Below the pieces are notes generated by a model, which worked only from the letters and a program-made list of their open reading frames with translations, did no database searches and was not told where the DNA came from. Source: Halobacillus hunanensis (GTDB taxonomy: Bacteria > Bacillota > Bacilli > Bacillales > Halobacillaceae). Taken from it: DNA of 64,000 bases. Below are positions 46,988 through 55,901 of this stretch, piece after piece. Both the position numbers and the translations under genes were made by a program. The stretch's first letter is position 1. Each line of letters opens with the position of its first letter. The stretch covers positions 1,178,001 through 1,242,000 of the forward strand of contig NZ_FVZB01000007.1 in assembly GCF_900166655.1 (NCBI RefSeq), read 5' to 3'.

Positions 46988-49324
46988 ATGCTATTGGCTG
47001 TACTATTGCCTTTTATTATTGCCATTTTTATCCCATTCCTAAGCAAATGGAAAGATAAAATTCATCCAGGTTTCATTGTAACCGCTGTACCTGCTGTGAT
47101 TTTTATTTATTTTGCACGATTCTTAGGGTCGGGATTTGAACCGGTGTCCAGAGAGTACACTTGGATACCATCTTTAAATATGAATATCGCCTTTTATTTA
47201 GACGGTTTGAGCTTATTATTTGTTCTGCTAATCAGCGGAATCGGTGCCCTGGTTGCTTTTTATTCGATTTATTACTTACATAAAACAGAGCAGCTAGGAC
47301 ATTTTTACGTTTATTTTCTATTATTTATGGGATCGATGTTAGGTGTAGTCCTTTCTGATAACGTGTTTGTTCTATACACTTTCTGGGAATTTACCTCGTT
47401 GTCATCCTTCTTGCTTATTGGTTACTGGCACTATAAAGAACGTTCTAGATATGGTGCTTTAAAGTCAATGCTAATCACAATATTCGGCGGACTTAGCTTA
47501 TTGGGCGCTTTAATTTTCATGAGTGTGATTACAGGGTCCACGAGCATCCAACAAATTATTCGTCAGCAAGAACTTATTCTGAATCACGAATTCTTCCCTC
47601 TCATCCTTGTTTTCATTTTATTAGGTGCCTTTACAAAGTCAGCACAGTTCCCATTCCATATTTGGCTGCCTGACGCAATGGAAGCTCCAACTCCTGTCAG
47701 TGCGTACTTGCACTCAGCAACAATGGTTAAAGCAGGGATCTTTTTAGTAGCGAGATTTTCACCTATGTTATCCTCCTCTGATTGGTTCTTTATCATTGTC
47801 TCAAGTGTTGGAATTGTTACGTTATGCTGGGGATCATATATGGCAGTACGTCAAACCGACCTCAAAGCCATCCTGGCCTTCTCTACTATCAGTCAGCTTG
47901 GCATGATTATGGCCATGCTTGGGTTTGGTACAGAAGTTGCCGTATTTGCAGCTGTTTTCCATATTCTGAATCATGCAACCTTTAAAGGAAGCTTGTTTAT
48001 GGTGGCGGGGATTGTTGACCATGAGACAGGGTCACGTGATATCCGTAAGCTTGGTGGTTTAATGACATTTCTTCCGATCACCGCAACGTTAGCTCTATTC
48101 GCTTCCTTTTCAATGGCCGGTGTCCCATTACCATTCTTAAACGGGTTCTACAGTAAAGAATTATTCTTTGATGCAGCTATTCATTTTGAACAGACTACGA
48201 CGGGGTTCATCGCTTTTCTTAAAACAGCCTTCCCGTACTTGGCCGTTCTCGGAAGTATCTTTACGTTCGTCTATTCTATGTACTTCTTTTTCGGAACTTT
48301 TAGAGGAAATGCAAACGTGGATGAGCTCCCAAAGAAACCACATGAAGCCCCGATGGGAATGCTCGTATCACCGATGATTTTAGTGGCTGGGGTTATTATT
48401 ATTGGACTCTTTCCCCAATTGATAAATGAACCATTTATCCATCATGCAGCTTCAGCTGTAAAAGGTTTTGAACTTCGTGTTCATCATATAAAGTTCTGGC
48501 ATGGAATTAAGCTTCCGCTCATTATGTCACTGACTGTTATTGCCTTTGGTACGGTTCTTGTTCTGTCAATGACTAAATGGAAGGGTATTTACCGGTTTAT
48601 TCCTGGAGTTCTCAGCCTTAATACATTCTATGATGGACTCGTTGATCGAACAGTAAGTTACTCTTCTGCTTTAACTAAAGGCTATATGAACGGTTCGGTC
48701 GGCCGGTATGTCCGATTAATTGTAGGTGCCATTATTATTGGCAGCTTCGGAATCATGGCAGCAACAAATGGATTTCATCTGGAGACTGGAAACCTAGCCG
48801 AAGTCAAGCTAACTGAGGTGTTTGTGGCAATAATGATGGTCATTGCTGCCATTGGAACGATTATAGTTAGAAACCGAATAGCTGCTATTCTTATTTTAGG
48901 TGTAGTAGGTTATGGGCTCTCTCTCTTGTTCGTCATCTATCGAGCTCCTGACCTCGCCTTGACTCAATTTATTATCGAGACAGTTACCTTGGCTCTGTTT
49001 TTGCTAGTGTTTTATCACTTGCCTAAGTTTGAGAACCATACTCATTCTGCGAAAACTAAAACTTTTAATTTGATCATCTCTATTGGCTTCGGGGCTCTCA
49101 TGACGATGGTTGCCATCTCTGCCCATAGCAGTAAGATGTTCGACTCGATCGCCAGTTACTTTATTGAAAATTCATATAAACTAGGCGGTGGAGATAATAT
49201 TGTCAATGTAATTTTGGTCGACATGCGTGGACTGGATACACTATTTGAAATTACTGTTCTTGGAATAGCAGCAATGGCTATTTATGGGCTGATTCGATTA
49301 CGTGGAAACAGGAAGGGGGATTAA
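46988..49324 (+). CDS. mrpA: Na+/H+ antiporter subunit MrpA
   Basis: 778 aa; GAGGGAGGAA precedes the ATG. It is the largest subunit of the Mrp cation/proton antiporter, homologous to the NuoL proton pump subunit. About 20 transmembrane helices are visible. Conserved segments include FWEFTSLSSFLLIGYW, GAFTKSAQFPFHIWLPDAMEAPTPVSAYLHSATMVKAG (residues about 210-250) and INHATFKGSLF-type motifs. The C-terminal part (RAPDLALTQFIIET and GGGDNIVNVILVD) is the MbhD/E-like extension, so the protein is complete and ends as B. subtilis MrpA does. The next gene is mrpC, not mrpB. Confidence 0.95.
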   Translation: MLLAVLLPFIIAIFIPFLSKWKDKIHPGFIVTAVPAVIFIYFARFLGSGFEPVSREYTWIPSLNMNIAFYLDGLSLLFVLLISGIGALVAFYSIYYLHKTEQLGHFYVYFLLFMGSMLGVVLSDNVFVLYTFWEFTSLSSFLLIGYWHYKERSRYGALKSMLITIFGGLSLLGALIFMSVITGSTSIQQIIRQQELILNHEFFPLILVFILLGAFTKSAQFPFHIWLPDAMEAPTPVSAYLHSATMVKAGIFLVARFSPMLSSSDWFFIIVSSVGIVTLCWGSYMAVRQTDLKAILAFSTISQLGMIMAMLGFGTEVAVFAAVFHILNHATFKGSLFMVAGIVDHETGSRDIRKLGGLMTFLPITATLALFASFSMAGVPLPFLNGFYSKELFFDAAIHFEQTTTGFIAFLKTAFPYLAVLGSIFTFVYSMYFFFGTFRGNANVDELPKKPHEAPMGMLVSPMILVAGVIIIGLFPQLINEPFIHHAASAVKGFELRVHHIKFWHGIKLPLIMSLTVIAFGTVLVLSMTKWKGIYRFIPGVLSLNTFYDGLVDRTVSYSSALTKGYMNGSVGRYVRLIVGAIIIGSFGIMAATNGFHLETGNLAEVKLTEVFVAIMMVIAAIGTIIVRNRIAAILILGVVGYGLSLLFVIYRAPDLALTQFIIETVTLALFLLVFYHLPKFENHTHSAKTKTFNLIISIGFGALMTMVAISAHSSKMFDSIASYFIENSYKLGGGDNIVNVILVDMRGLDTLFEITVLGIAAMAIYGLIRLRGNRKGD

Positions 49325-49327
49325 ATC

Positions 49328-49666
49328 ATGGAAATCATCATGGCCGTTCTTGCTGGTATCTTATTTACCACAGCCGTTTATAACCTCCTCCAAAAGCAGA
49401 TGCTTCGTATCATCATAGGTACGGCACTGCTTTCTCACGGTGCACATTTATTTATCCTGACAATGGGAGAATTAAAAAGAGGTGCACCTCCGATTCTTTC
49501 GGAAGGGGTTGAACAATATACAGATCCGCTTCCACAAGCATTGATTCTCACTTCCATTGTAATCAGCTTTGGAATCACGAGTTTATTACTTGTCCTGGCT
49601 TATCGAACTTCTAAGATCAATGGTACAGATAATATGGAGCAATTGAGAGGTAACGATTATGAGTAA
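49328..49666 (+). CDS. mrpC: Na+/H+ antiporter subunit MrpC
   Basis: 112 aa, a NuoK-like protein with three transmembrane helices and the family segment GTALLSHGAHLFILTMG, plus DPLPQALILTSIVISFG. Length and sequence match MrpC, not MrpB (about 140 aa, which contains a GGGFVGGL motif not seen here). A GGAAGGGGG at the end of mrpA serves as the ribosome-binding site. It starts three bases after mrpA and overlaps mrpD by eight. Confidence 0.93.
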   Translation: MEIIMAVLAGILFTTAVYNLLQKQMLRIIIGTALLSHGAHLFILTMGELKRGAPPILSEGVEQYTDPLPQALILTSIVISFGITSLLLVLAYRTSKINGTDNMEQLRGNDYE

Positions 49667-51143
49667 TTTAATATCACTTCCCATTATCCTGCCGCTTCTG
49701 GCAGGAATTATAGTCGCATTTTTTGCAAATAAGCTGCCGCTGGCACGAACCATGTCAAAAGTATTTGCCTTGATTAACCTGGCTGTTACCGGTTTTATTC
49801 TGTATCAAATCTACCAAAATGGACCCATTGTCCTTGAGACCGGTGATTGGGCAGCTCCCTATGGCATCATTCTCGTTGGGGATATGTTATCCATCACACT
49901 CGCTTTTACTACGAACATTGTTGCAGTTGCCTGCGTCTTTTACGCATCAAGATCTTTGACGGAACAACAAGAATCCTATTATTTTTACAGCTTTTTCTTC
50001 CTGTTGATTACAGGAGTCAGTGGCGCATTTATTACAGGGGATATTTTCAACCTGTTTGTGTTTTTTGAAGTGCTGCTGATGGCTTCTTATGGTCTGATTG
50101 TCCTTGGAAATGGGCGAGCACAGCTTCGGGAGTCCATGAAATATGTGTTGATTAACTTGTTTTCTTCCATGATTTTTGTCACAACCGTATCATTCCTGTA
50201 CTCAGTGGTAGGTACGTTGAACATGGCTCATATTGCTGAGCGTGTTCAGGAAGTAGATCAACAGGGAATTCTTACAACAATTGGTATTTTATTGTTCTTC
50301 GTGTTTGCTACGAAGGCCGCCATCTTCCCATTGTATTACTGGCTCCCCCATTCCTACAGTGTCCCTAATCCTGTTGTCTCAGCTTTATTTGGCGCATTAT
50401 TGACGAAAGTAGGAATTTACTCGATCCTTAGGGTATTCACTTTGATCTTTGCCTGGGAAGCAGATTTAACTCATACACTCTTTATTTATTTGGCTGCCTT
50501 CACCATGCTTTTTGGTGTGATCGGTGCTTTATCTACAAATAATATTAAGCTGATCATCGCTTACAATATTATTCCGGCAGTTGGATTTATGATGATGGGA
50601 ATCGGTGTTTTTACAGAAACGTCGATCAGTGGGACGGTTTACTACTTAATTCATGATATGGTAATTAAGGGCGCACTCTTTTTATTAGTAGGAGTAATCG
50701 CATATGCAGCTGGAACATCGGATTTAAGAAAAATAAACGGTTTGATTCATCATTACCCCGTTCTTGGCTGGTTTTTCTTTATTGCAACGCTCGTTTTGGC
50801 TGGTATTCCCCCGTTTAGCGGATTCATTGGAAAACTTCTGCTCATTCAGGGAGCATTAGGACAAGAAGAGATTATGATCGTCATTATTGCCTTAATCACC
50901 AGCCTGCTTATCCTGTTCTCCATGATCCGCATTTTTATTCAAGGGTTTTGGGGAGAGAAAAAAGAGCTTGCTCACCCTGAAAGAAGACAGGCTGCCAATA
51001 GGATGACCTGGCCAATTGGATTGTTGTTATCCATTTCTGTACTGCTCGGTGTAGGGGCCGAGTGGTTTTACCCCTCTGTTGAATGGATAGGCGAATATTT
51101 AATGAACCCGCAAATTTATATCGATTCTGTCCTAAAGGAGTAG
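49659..51143 (+). CDS. mrpD: Na+/H+ antiporter subunit MrpD
   Basis: 494 aa with about 14 transmembrane helices, a NuoM/N-like subunit. FNLFVFFEVLLMASYGLIVLG, KAAIFPLYYWLPHSYSVPNP and LIHDMVIKGALFLLVG carry the conserved glutamate, lysine and histidine of the proton path. Length is normal. It is coupled to mrpC by overlap. Confidence 0.95.
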   Translation: MSNLISLPIILPLLAGIIVAFFANKLPLARTMSKVFALINLAVTGFILYQIYQNGPIVLETGDWAAPYGIILVGDMLSITLAFTTNIVAVACVFYASRSLTEQQESYYFYSFFFLLITGVSGAFITGDIFNLFVFFEVLLMASYGLIVLGNGRAQLRESMKYVLINLFSSMIFVTTVSFLYSVVGTLNMAHIAERVQEVDQQGILTTIGILLFFVFATKAAIFPLYYWLPHSYSVPNPVVSALFGALLTKVGIYSILRVFTLIFAWEADLTHTLFIYLAAFTMLFGVIGALSTNNIKLIIAYNIIPAVGFMMMGIGVFTETSISGTVYYLIHDMVIKGALFLLVGVIAYAAGTSDLRKINGLIHHYPVLGWFFFIATLVLAGIPPFSGFIGKLLLIQGALGQEEIMIVIIALITSLLILFSMIRIFIQGFWGEKKELAHPERRQAANRMTWPIGLLLSISVLLGVGAEWFYPSVEWIGEYLMNPQIYIDSVLKE

Positions 51144-51150
51144 AAAGCTT

Positions 51151-51627
51151 ATGCCATTTCAAATCGTCATCAATTTGATCTTAGCTGTCATGTGGATGTT
51201 TTTAAGTGAAACTTACAATTTCAAAACATTCCTTGTCGGCTATCTACTAGGAATCGCCCTGCTCTTTCTATTGCAACGATTCATTCCAGATGCTTTTTAT
51301 TTGAGGAAAGTTGGTAAAGTATTTAATTTAATTTTATTATTTATTCGTGAGCTTGTACTCTCAAACATTGATATTGTCAAACATGTTTACCGACCTAAGC
51401 TTGATATTCAGCCTGGAATTTTCGCACTTCCCACCGAGTTAAAAAGCAATTGGGAGATTACCCTGCTTGCTAATTTGATCACTTTGACTCCAGGGACCTT
51501 ATCCTTGGTCATTAGTGATGATTATTCTGTTATTTATGTCCATGCTATGGATATTACTGATGTAGAAGAATCGATTACAGAAATTAAGGAAACTTTTGAG
51601 AAAGCTATCATGGAGGTGACACGCTAA
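51151..51627 (+). CDS. mrpE: Na+/H+ antiporter subunit MrpE
   Basis: 158 aa, two N-terminal transmembrane helices and a cytoplasmic tail with LANLITLTPGTLSLVISDD, the family hallmark. AAAGGAG precedes the ATG. The gene is seven bases after mrpD and overlaps mrpF by one base. Confidence 0.94.
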   Translation: MPFQIVINLILAVMWMFLSETYNFKTFLVGYLLGIALLFLLQRFIPDAFYLRKVGKVFNLILLFIRELVLSNIDIVKHVYRPKLDIQPGIFALPTELKSNWEITLLANLITLTPGTLSLVISDDYSVIYVHAMDITDVEESITEIKETFEKAIMEVTR

Positions 51628-51938
51628 TGGATGATCTATTATCTTTTACTCAATCACTTATTGATATCTCAGTCGTTATCTCAGTCATTGGTGTGTCCAT
51701 TTCCTTGCTTTTACTGTTGTATCGAACGGTGAAGGGGCCAACCAACCCGGATCGCGCTGTGGCTCTTGACACAATAGGAGTTAACATTATGGCACTGGCA
51801 GGACTCATCGCCATCCACCTCGTAACAACAAAAGTGAATGATGTCATTTTGCTTATCGGAATCCTGTTGTTCATTGGAAATGTAGGATTGGCGAAATTTC
51901 TAGAAAAGGGTGTTATCATTGAGCGGGATATGGATTAA
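51627..51938 (+). CDS. mrpF: Na+/H+ antiporter subunit MrpF
   Basis: 103 aa with three transmembrane helices; RTVKGPTNPDRAVALDTIGVN is the conserved loop of the family. TGGAGGTGA lies at the mrpE 3' end as ribosome-binding site. It overlaps mrpG. Confidence 0.94.
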   Translation: MDDLLSFTQSLIDISVVISVIGVSISLLLLLYRTVKGPTNPDRAVALDTIGVNIMALAGLIAIHLVTTKVNDVILLIGILLFIGNVGLAKFLEKGVIIERDMD

Positions 51939-52290
51939 TGCTGTACTTGATATTCTAATTTCTCTTTCACTGCTCCTGGGGACATTTTTTATAGTGTCCA
52001 CGGCTTTAGGTGTGTTAAGATTTCCTGATGTCTATACACGGCTTCACGCAGCGACAAAAAGCTCAACACTAGGGATCACAGGTATCCTCACGGGTGCTTT
52101 CCTCTTTATGTATGTTGAGCATGGCATTGTCAGCGGAAAACTCCTGTTAGGCATCCTGTTCATCCTGTTATCTGCTCCTGTAACTGGACACGTTCTCGGG
52201 AGGTCAGCCTACTATAGCCGAGTTCCTTTAAGCGATAAAAGTGTTGAAGATGAGTATAAAGCGCATGTAAATAAAGTTAAAGAGCATTAA
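51919..52290 (+). CDS. mrpG: Na+/H+ antiporter subunit MrpG
   Basis: 123 aa from a TTG with AAAAGGG eight bases upstream; a GTG nine bases earlier touches that site. Three transmembrane helices and the family segment LRFPDVYTRLHAATKSSTLG are present. It overlaps mrpF by 20 bases and ends the operon. Confidence 0.93.
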   Translation: MSGIWINAVLDILISLSLLLGTFFIVSTALGVLRFPDVYTRLHAATKSSTLGITGILTGAFLFMYVEHGIVSGKLLLGILFILLSAPVTGHVLGRSAYYSRVPLSDKSVEDEYKAHVNKVKEH

Positions 52291-52315
52291 ACCGCATGTT
52301 ATTCTAAGAAGCCGA

Positions 52316-52347
52316 ATGTCCCGGCTTCTTTTTTTATCTTACTTTTT
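52316..52347 (+). terminator. terminator of the mrp operon
   Basis: AAGAAGCCG and CGGCTTCTT arms (52316-52324, 52332-52340) followed by a T-run. Confidence 0.9.
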
Positions 52348-52431
52348 ATTGCTGTACAAGCACAGGGACATGCTTCCGCACATACACTTGTGATAGGCAC
52401 GAGCCTAATACTTACGGAGGTGTTGTGCATT

Positions 52432-53145
52432 GTGAGCAGTCTAATCGCTTCCATTCTTTATTTTTTCAAAGAATCGCTTCTATTTATGTCTTATGTCAAG
52501 AATCAGGCATTCCCCAATCCATTGTCAAAAGAGGAAGAAGCAAGGCAGCTGAAACTCATGGAGGAAGGCAGCCGCGAAGCAAGAGACACTCTAATCGAGC
52601 ATAATTTAAGACTCGTGGCTCATATCGTCAAAAAGTTCGAAAATACAAAGGAGGATTTCGAGGATTTAATATCAATTGGAACAATAGGTTTGATTAAAGG
52701 CATAGAAAGCTACTCTACAGGCAAGGGAACCAAGTTGGCTACTTATGCTGCTAGATGTATCGAAAATGAAATATTGATGCATTTACGTTCCACAAAGAAG
52801 ATGAATAAAGACATCTCATTGCAAGATCCAATCGGCCATGACAAAGAAGGAAATGAGTTAAATTTGCTCGATATTTTGCAAGCAGATGTCGAGGATATTG
52901 TGGAAGAAATCCAGCTTCATATGGAACTGGAACAAATCAAGCAATTTATTACTGTATTAGATGAGCGGGAAAAAGAAGTGATTGTTTTCCGTTACGGGCT
53001 TGGAGACACTGATGAGCGAACACAGCGGGAGATCGCGAAAGAGCTCGGCATCTCAAGAAGCTATGTTTCACGGATCGAGAAGAGAGCTTTAATGAAAATC
53101 TTTCATGAATTTTATAAGCAGAGCAAACAAGGCAAATCTTCTTAA
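52432..53145 (+). CDS. sigK: sporulation sigma factor pro-SigK, uninterrupted
   Basis: 237 aa from a GTG with GGAGGTG 10-11 bases upstream; the longer frame before it has no support. The hydrophobic N-terminus ([16 protein letters not shown]) and [12 protein letters not shown] correspond to the pro-sequence and the region cleaved by SpoIVFB in B. subtilis. Region 2 ([32 protein letters not shown]) and region 4 ([26 protein letters not shown]) are complete. SigK directs late mother-cell genes. The reading frame is not split by a skin-type element. A CATACACT at 52379-52390 resembles a SigE -10, but I see no clear -35. Confidence 0.95.
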   Translation: MSSLIASILYFFKESLLFMSYVKNQAFPNPLSKEEEARQLKLMEEGSREARDTLIEHNLRLVAHIVKKFENTKEDFEDLISIGTIGLIKGIESYSTGKGTKLATYAARCIENEILMHLRSTKKMNKDISLQDPIGHDKEGNELNLLDILQADVEDIVEEIQLHMELEQIKQFITVLDEREKEVIVFRYGLGDTDERTQREIAKELGISRSYVSRIEKRALMKIFHEFYKQSKQGKSS

Positions 53146-53251
53146 CTGCAGGATCTAATAGGAAATATAAATAAAGATGCTAGGACATAAGTAAAGCAAT
53201 AATGCCAAAAAACGAACGATGAAAAAATGAATACTTTAAATGCAGTTCATT

Positions 53252-53385
53252 AGCGTAGTCAAAATACGTAGACTCCTGTGGGAACAGCGCGAGCCAAAGA
53301 TCCCGCAGGAAAGCGCCCTTTGCTTTCCGAGGAAGCTGCGGCCGTGCCCACGGAAAGCGAAGTGTTTTGACGAAGCGATGTAGAA
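53252..53385. repeat. structured intergenic repeat of the Bacillaceae type
   Basis: About 130 bases with outer arms TAGTCAAAATAC and GTGTTTTGACGA and two inner hairpins (CCTGTGGGA with TCCCGCAGG; GCTTTCCG with CGGAAAGC). The GACTCCTG-TGGGA and CGGAAAGCGAAGTG segments recall a GC-rich repeat seen between genes in many Bacillaceae genomes; that recognition is from memory and only one copy is in the window. No coding capacity. Confidence 0.65.
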
Positions 53386-53402
53386 TTCTTTTTTGTCACA
53401 CA

Positions 53403-53445
53403 AATAATCCGAACTGATTTCAATAGAAATGTTCGGATTATTTTA
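53403..53445. terminator. bidirectional terminator between sigK and yrhC
   Basis: AATAATCCGAAC and GTTCGGATTATT arms (53403-53414, 53431-53442) with TTTT after it on the plus strand. Confidence 0.75.
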
Positions 53446-53474
53446 TGCTTTGTTCAGTTTTGTCCCAACCTCTT

Positions 53475-53702
53475 CTATTCTTCAAGTAAACGCTGGCGCA
53501 GTTTCTTTAACTTTAGAACTAGCATAAATGCGGTTCCTAATAACCCAGCAATCATGACTAGCAAATAAAGATAAGCCGAAGAGTGATATTCATAGATACT
53601 GATCAGTACGCCAATATATAAATAGCTGCTTAATATGAGTAACGTTAACGTAAAACGTTTGTAATCTGTAATTTTATTTTCTATCCATTCGGATGACTTC
53701 AT
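53475..53702 (-). CDS. yrhC: YrhC-like small membrane protein
   Basis: 75 aa. Two transmembrane helices (about residues 20-36 and 44-63) and a basic C-terminus KLKKLRQRLLEE. Size, topology and position near mtnN match B. subtilis yrhC. GGAGGTGG lies upstream. Function is unknown. Confidence 0.8.
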   Translation of the reverse strand: MKSSEWIENKITDYKRFTLTLLILSSYLYIGVLISIYEYHSSAYLYLLVMIAGLLGTAFMLVLKLKKLRQRLLEE

Positions 53703-53767
53703 GATGCCACCTCCTGCACGTACACTATAGTAACATATCTATAGCCAAACAAGAGTGGTAATTTCTT

Positions 53768-54460
53768 CTAGTCTAGTGATGAGAGCATTGTCATGATCAT
53801 TGTTGCTGCATTCGTTGACGCTTTTGGAAGGAATTGGTCAAATGAAATGGAGGATTCTTTTCCGGCGATGTCTGATAGAGCCCGAATCACAACGAATGGC
53901 GTACTATATTTATAGCATACTTGGGCGATCGCTGCGGCTTCCATTTCTGCAGCAATCATCTCAGGGAATTTACCGCGTACAAAGTTGACACGAGCTTCTT
54001 CTTGCATAAAGGAATCACCTGTGGCAATGATCCCTTTTTTTGCCTTCGCATCCGTTGACTCCACAGCCTCCATAGCTTTTTCCATCAAAACAGAGTCTGC
54101 AGGATACATGGCAGGGAGTCCCGGTACTTGACCGTATTCATATTGAAAAGCTGTCACATCCACATCGTGGTGAGTAACGAGCGTGGAAATCACTACGTCA
54201 CCAACTTCCAGGTCCTTAGCAAATCCTCCGGCTGAACCTGTGTTAATAACGCGGTCAATAGTAAAACGCTCATGCAAAATCGTTGTTGCAATCGCAGCAT
54301 TTACTTTTCCGATCCCTGATTTTAGCAAGACAACAGTCTGGTTACATAGAACACCTTTAATAAACACACTGTCTGCTGCTTCGATCGTTTCATCGATAGT
54401 CATTTCGCTTTTTAGTAATTCTATTTCTTCGTCCATTGCTCCAATTATTCCGATGGCCAT
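53768..54460 (-). CDS. mtnN: 5'-methylthioadenosine/S-adenosylhomocysteine nucleosidase
   Basis: 230 aa. It removes adenine from methylthioadenosine and S-adenosylhomocysteine in the methyl cycle. GAMDEEIELLKSEM at the start, NTGSAGGF, EMEAAAIAQV with the ribose-binding methionine and glutamates, and the catalytic aspartate in ALSDIAG are present. In B. subtilis it lies in a yrrT-mtnN-mccA-mccB-yrhC operon; here only mtnN and yrhC remain. Confidence 0.96.
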   Translation of the reverse strand: MAIGIIGAMDEEIELLKSEMTIDETIEAADSVFIKGVLCNQTVVLLKSGIGKVNAAIATTILHERFTIDRVINTGSAGGFAKDLEVGDVVISTLVTHHDVDVTAFQYEYGQVPGLPAMYPADSVLMEKAMEAVESTDAKAKKGIIATGDSFMQEEARVNFVRGKFPEMIAAEMEAAAIAQVCYKYSTPFVVIRALSDIAGKESSISFDQFLPKASTNAATMIMTMLSSLD

Positions 54461-54492
54461 ACTATTGCTCTCCTTCTTTTATTTCCAAAGTC

Positions 54493-55131
54493 TTATTGAT
54501 AGGGGTTACTTGCTAATTCTTCCACTTTAATTGGTTTATAACCTTCACCTTCTACCCAATGAATATAAACACGATACGTCTGCTGCTGCGCTTTATCTGA
54601 GACTGTGGCCTCTACTTTCTGCGGTCCGCCCCCATTTTCTACTCGCCAGGCAATCATATTGCTCGTTTCAATGGAAGTAGCCTTACTTGCAGCTTGTAAG
54701 ATTTCCTGCCAATCTTGGGTGGATTTTTCGTAGGTTACGGTATGACTGCCATTGGTTTGCTGCTCTGTCGCAACCGGTTCCCACTCTTTAGTGATCACAC
54801 GTTCTACATTTTCCTTATCACTTTCTTTAACAACTGCATCTTCTTCTTTTTTATCTTTCTCTTCTTCTTTATTTTTTTGTTTTGAAGACTCACTATTCTG
54901 TTCTTCTTGTTCATCCGTTATCACGTTTAATTCTTGATCATTAGAAGAATTGCCATTCCCCGATTGCTTATTACCAGCTGCCTGATCACTTTCTCCTCCT
55001 ATAATAAAGGAAGCTATAAATACAACGACCAACAAGGCCCCTGCACCTGCGAGCCATGTGACTAGTTTAGTACCTCTTCTTTTTTTCTCAAATCTATTTG
55101 CTCTTGAAAAAGAAGACTCTTTTTCACTCAT
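54493..55131 (-). CDS. yrrS: YrrS family protein (DUF1510)
   Basis: 212 aa from MSEKESSFSRANRFEKKRRG, with GGAGGAGGAG before the ATG. One transmembrane helix (about residues 26-46), a long low-complexity Glu/Lys/Ser/Asn-rich linker (about 50-115) and a conserved C-terminal DUF1510 domain (QDWQEILQAASKATSIE and YRVYIHWVEGEGYKPIKVEEL). In B. subtilis yrrS lies next to the penicillin-binding protein gene pbpI, which is missing here. Probably a cell-envelope protein. Confidence 0.88.
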   Translation of the reverse strand: MSEKESSFSRANRFEKKRRGTKLVTWLAGAGALLVVVFIASFIIGGESDQAAGNKQSGNGNSSNDQELNVITDEQEEQNSESSKQKNKEEEKDKKEEDAVVKESDKENVERVITKEWEPVATEQQTNGSHTVTYEKSTQDWQEILQAASKATSIETSNMIAWRVENGGGPQKVEATVSDKAQQQTYRVYIHWVEGEGYKPIKVEELASNPYQ

Positions 55132-55225
55132 AGTTTCTCCTCCTCCTCTGACACACCTATTATACATGAAAAACTTAGAGTCCGGAATTACACCTAAGTT
55201 ACAGTATTTAGTCATTACATTAGAG

Positions 55226-55253
55226 AAAAAGACAGGGAAGCCCCTGCCTTTCT
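55226..55253 (-). terminator. terminator after greA
   Basis: AAAGGCAGG and CCTGTCTTT arms with one mismatch, then TTTCTC on the minus strand, just past the greA stop. Confidence 0.7.
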
Positions 55254-55256
55254 GAG

Positions 55257-55739
55257 TTACTTAGTTGTGACCGAGACAATCTTAACGTCAAGTTCTCCAC
55301 CTGGAGTCACTACGGTTACTTGATCTCCAACTTCATGGCCAATTAAACTTTGAGCCATTGGTGAATCGTTACTTATTTTCCCTTCGAAAGGATCAGCTTC
55401 TGCGCTTCCTACGATCGTATAAGTCTCTTCATCGCCATCTGGAAGCTCTTGAAAGGTAACCGATTTACCCATGGACACCATGTCGGGATTGTCATTGTCA
55501 TTTTCAATGATAACCGCATGGCGGATCATATTTTCGACAGTCTGGATTCTCGCTTCTACAAAAGCTTGTTCATCCTTCGCAGCATCATACTCCGAGTTCT
55601 CTGATAAATCTCCGAATCCTCTCGCTTCTTTAATTCGTTCAACTACTTCTTTTCGGCGTTCATTTTTTAAATGCTCAAGTTCTTCTTGGAGCTTTACTTT
55701 ACCTTCTGCAGTCATATAAAAGCTTTTCTCTTGTGCCAT
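55257..55739 (-). CDS. greA: transcription elongation factor GreA
   Basis: 160 aa from [10 protein letters not shown]. The N-terminal coiled coil with the acidic tip ([20 protein letters not shown]) enters the RNA polymerase secondary channel and stimulates transcript cleavage; the C-terminal FKBP-like domain carries [23 protein letters not shown] six bases upstream is a possible alternative start. It follows udk as in B. subtilis. Confidence 0.97.
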   Translation of the reverse strand: MAQEKSFYMTAEGKVKLQEELEHLKNERRKEVVERIKEARGFGDLSENSEYDAAKDEQAFVEARIQTVENMIRHAVIIENDNDNPDMVSMGKSVTFQELPDGDEETYTIVGSAEADPFEGKISNDSPMAQSLIGHEVGDQVTVVTPGGELDVKIVSVTTK

Positions 55740-55901
55740 TTCCACTACACTCCTCTTTCCGACAAAAAATGACCGTTATCCCGGCATATAGCGAAATGAG
55801 CAGTACAACATGTACGCTCATTTGATAACTAATATAGTGTATCTGGGACATAGGTTTTCTAGAACTTCTATCATGAACTATGCCAGATATCTTATCTTTT
55901 T

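Noticed and set aside
46988-52290. Possible NADH dehydrogenase (Nuo) genes
   Set aside because: MrpA and MrpD resemble NuoL and NuoM/N, but gene order, sizes and the MrpE/F/G signatures identify an Mrp antiporter.
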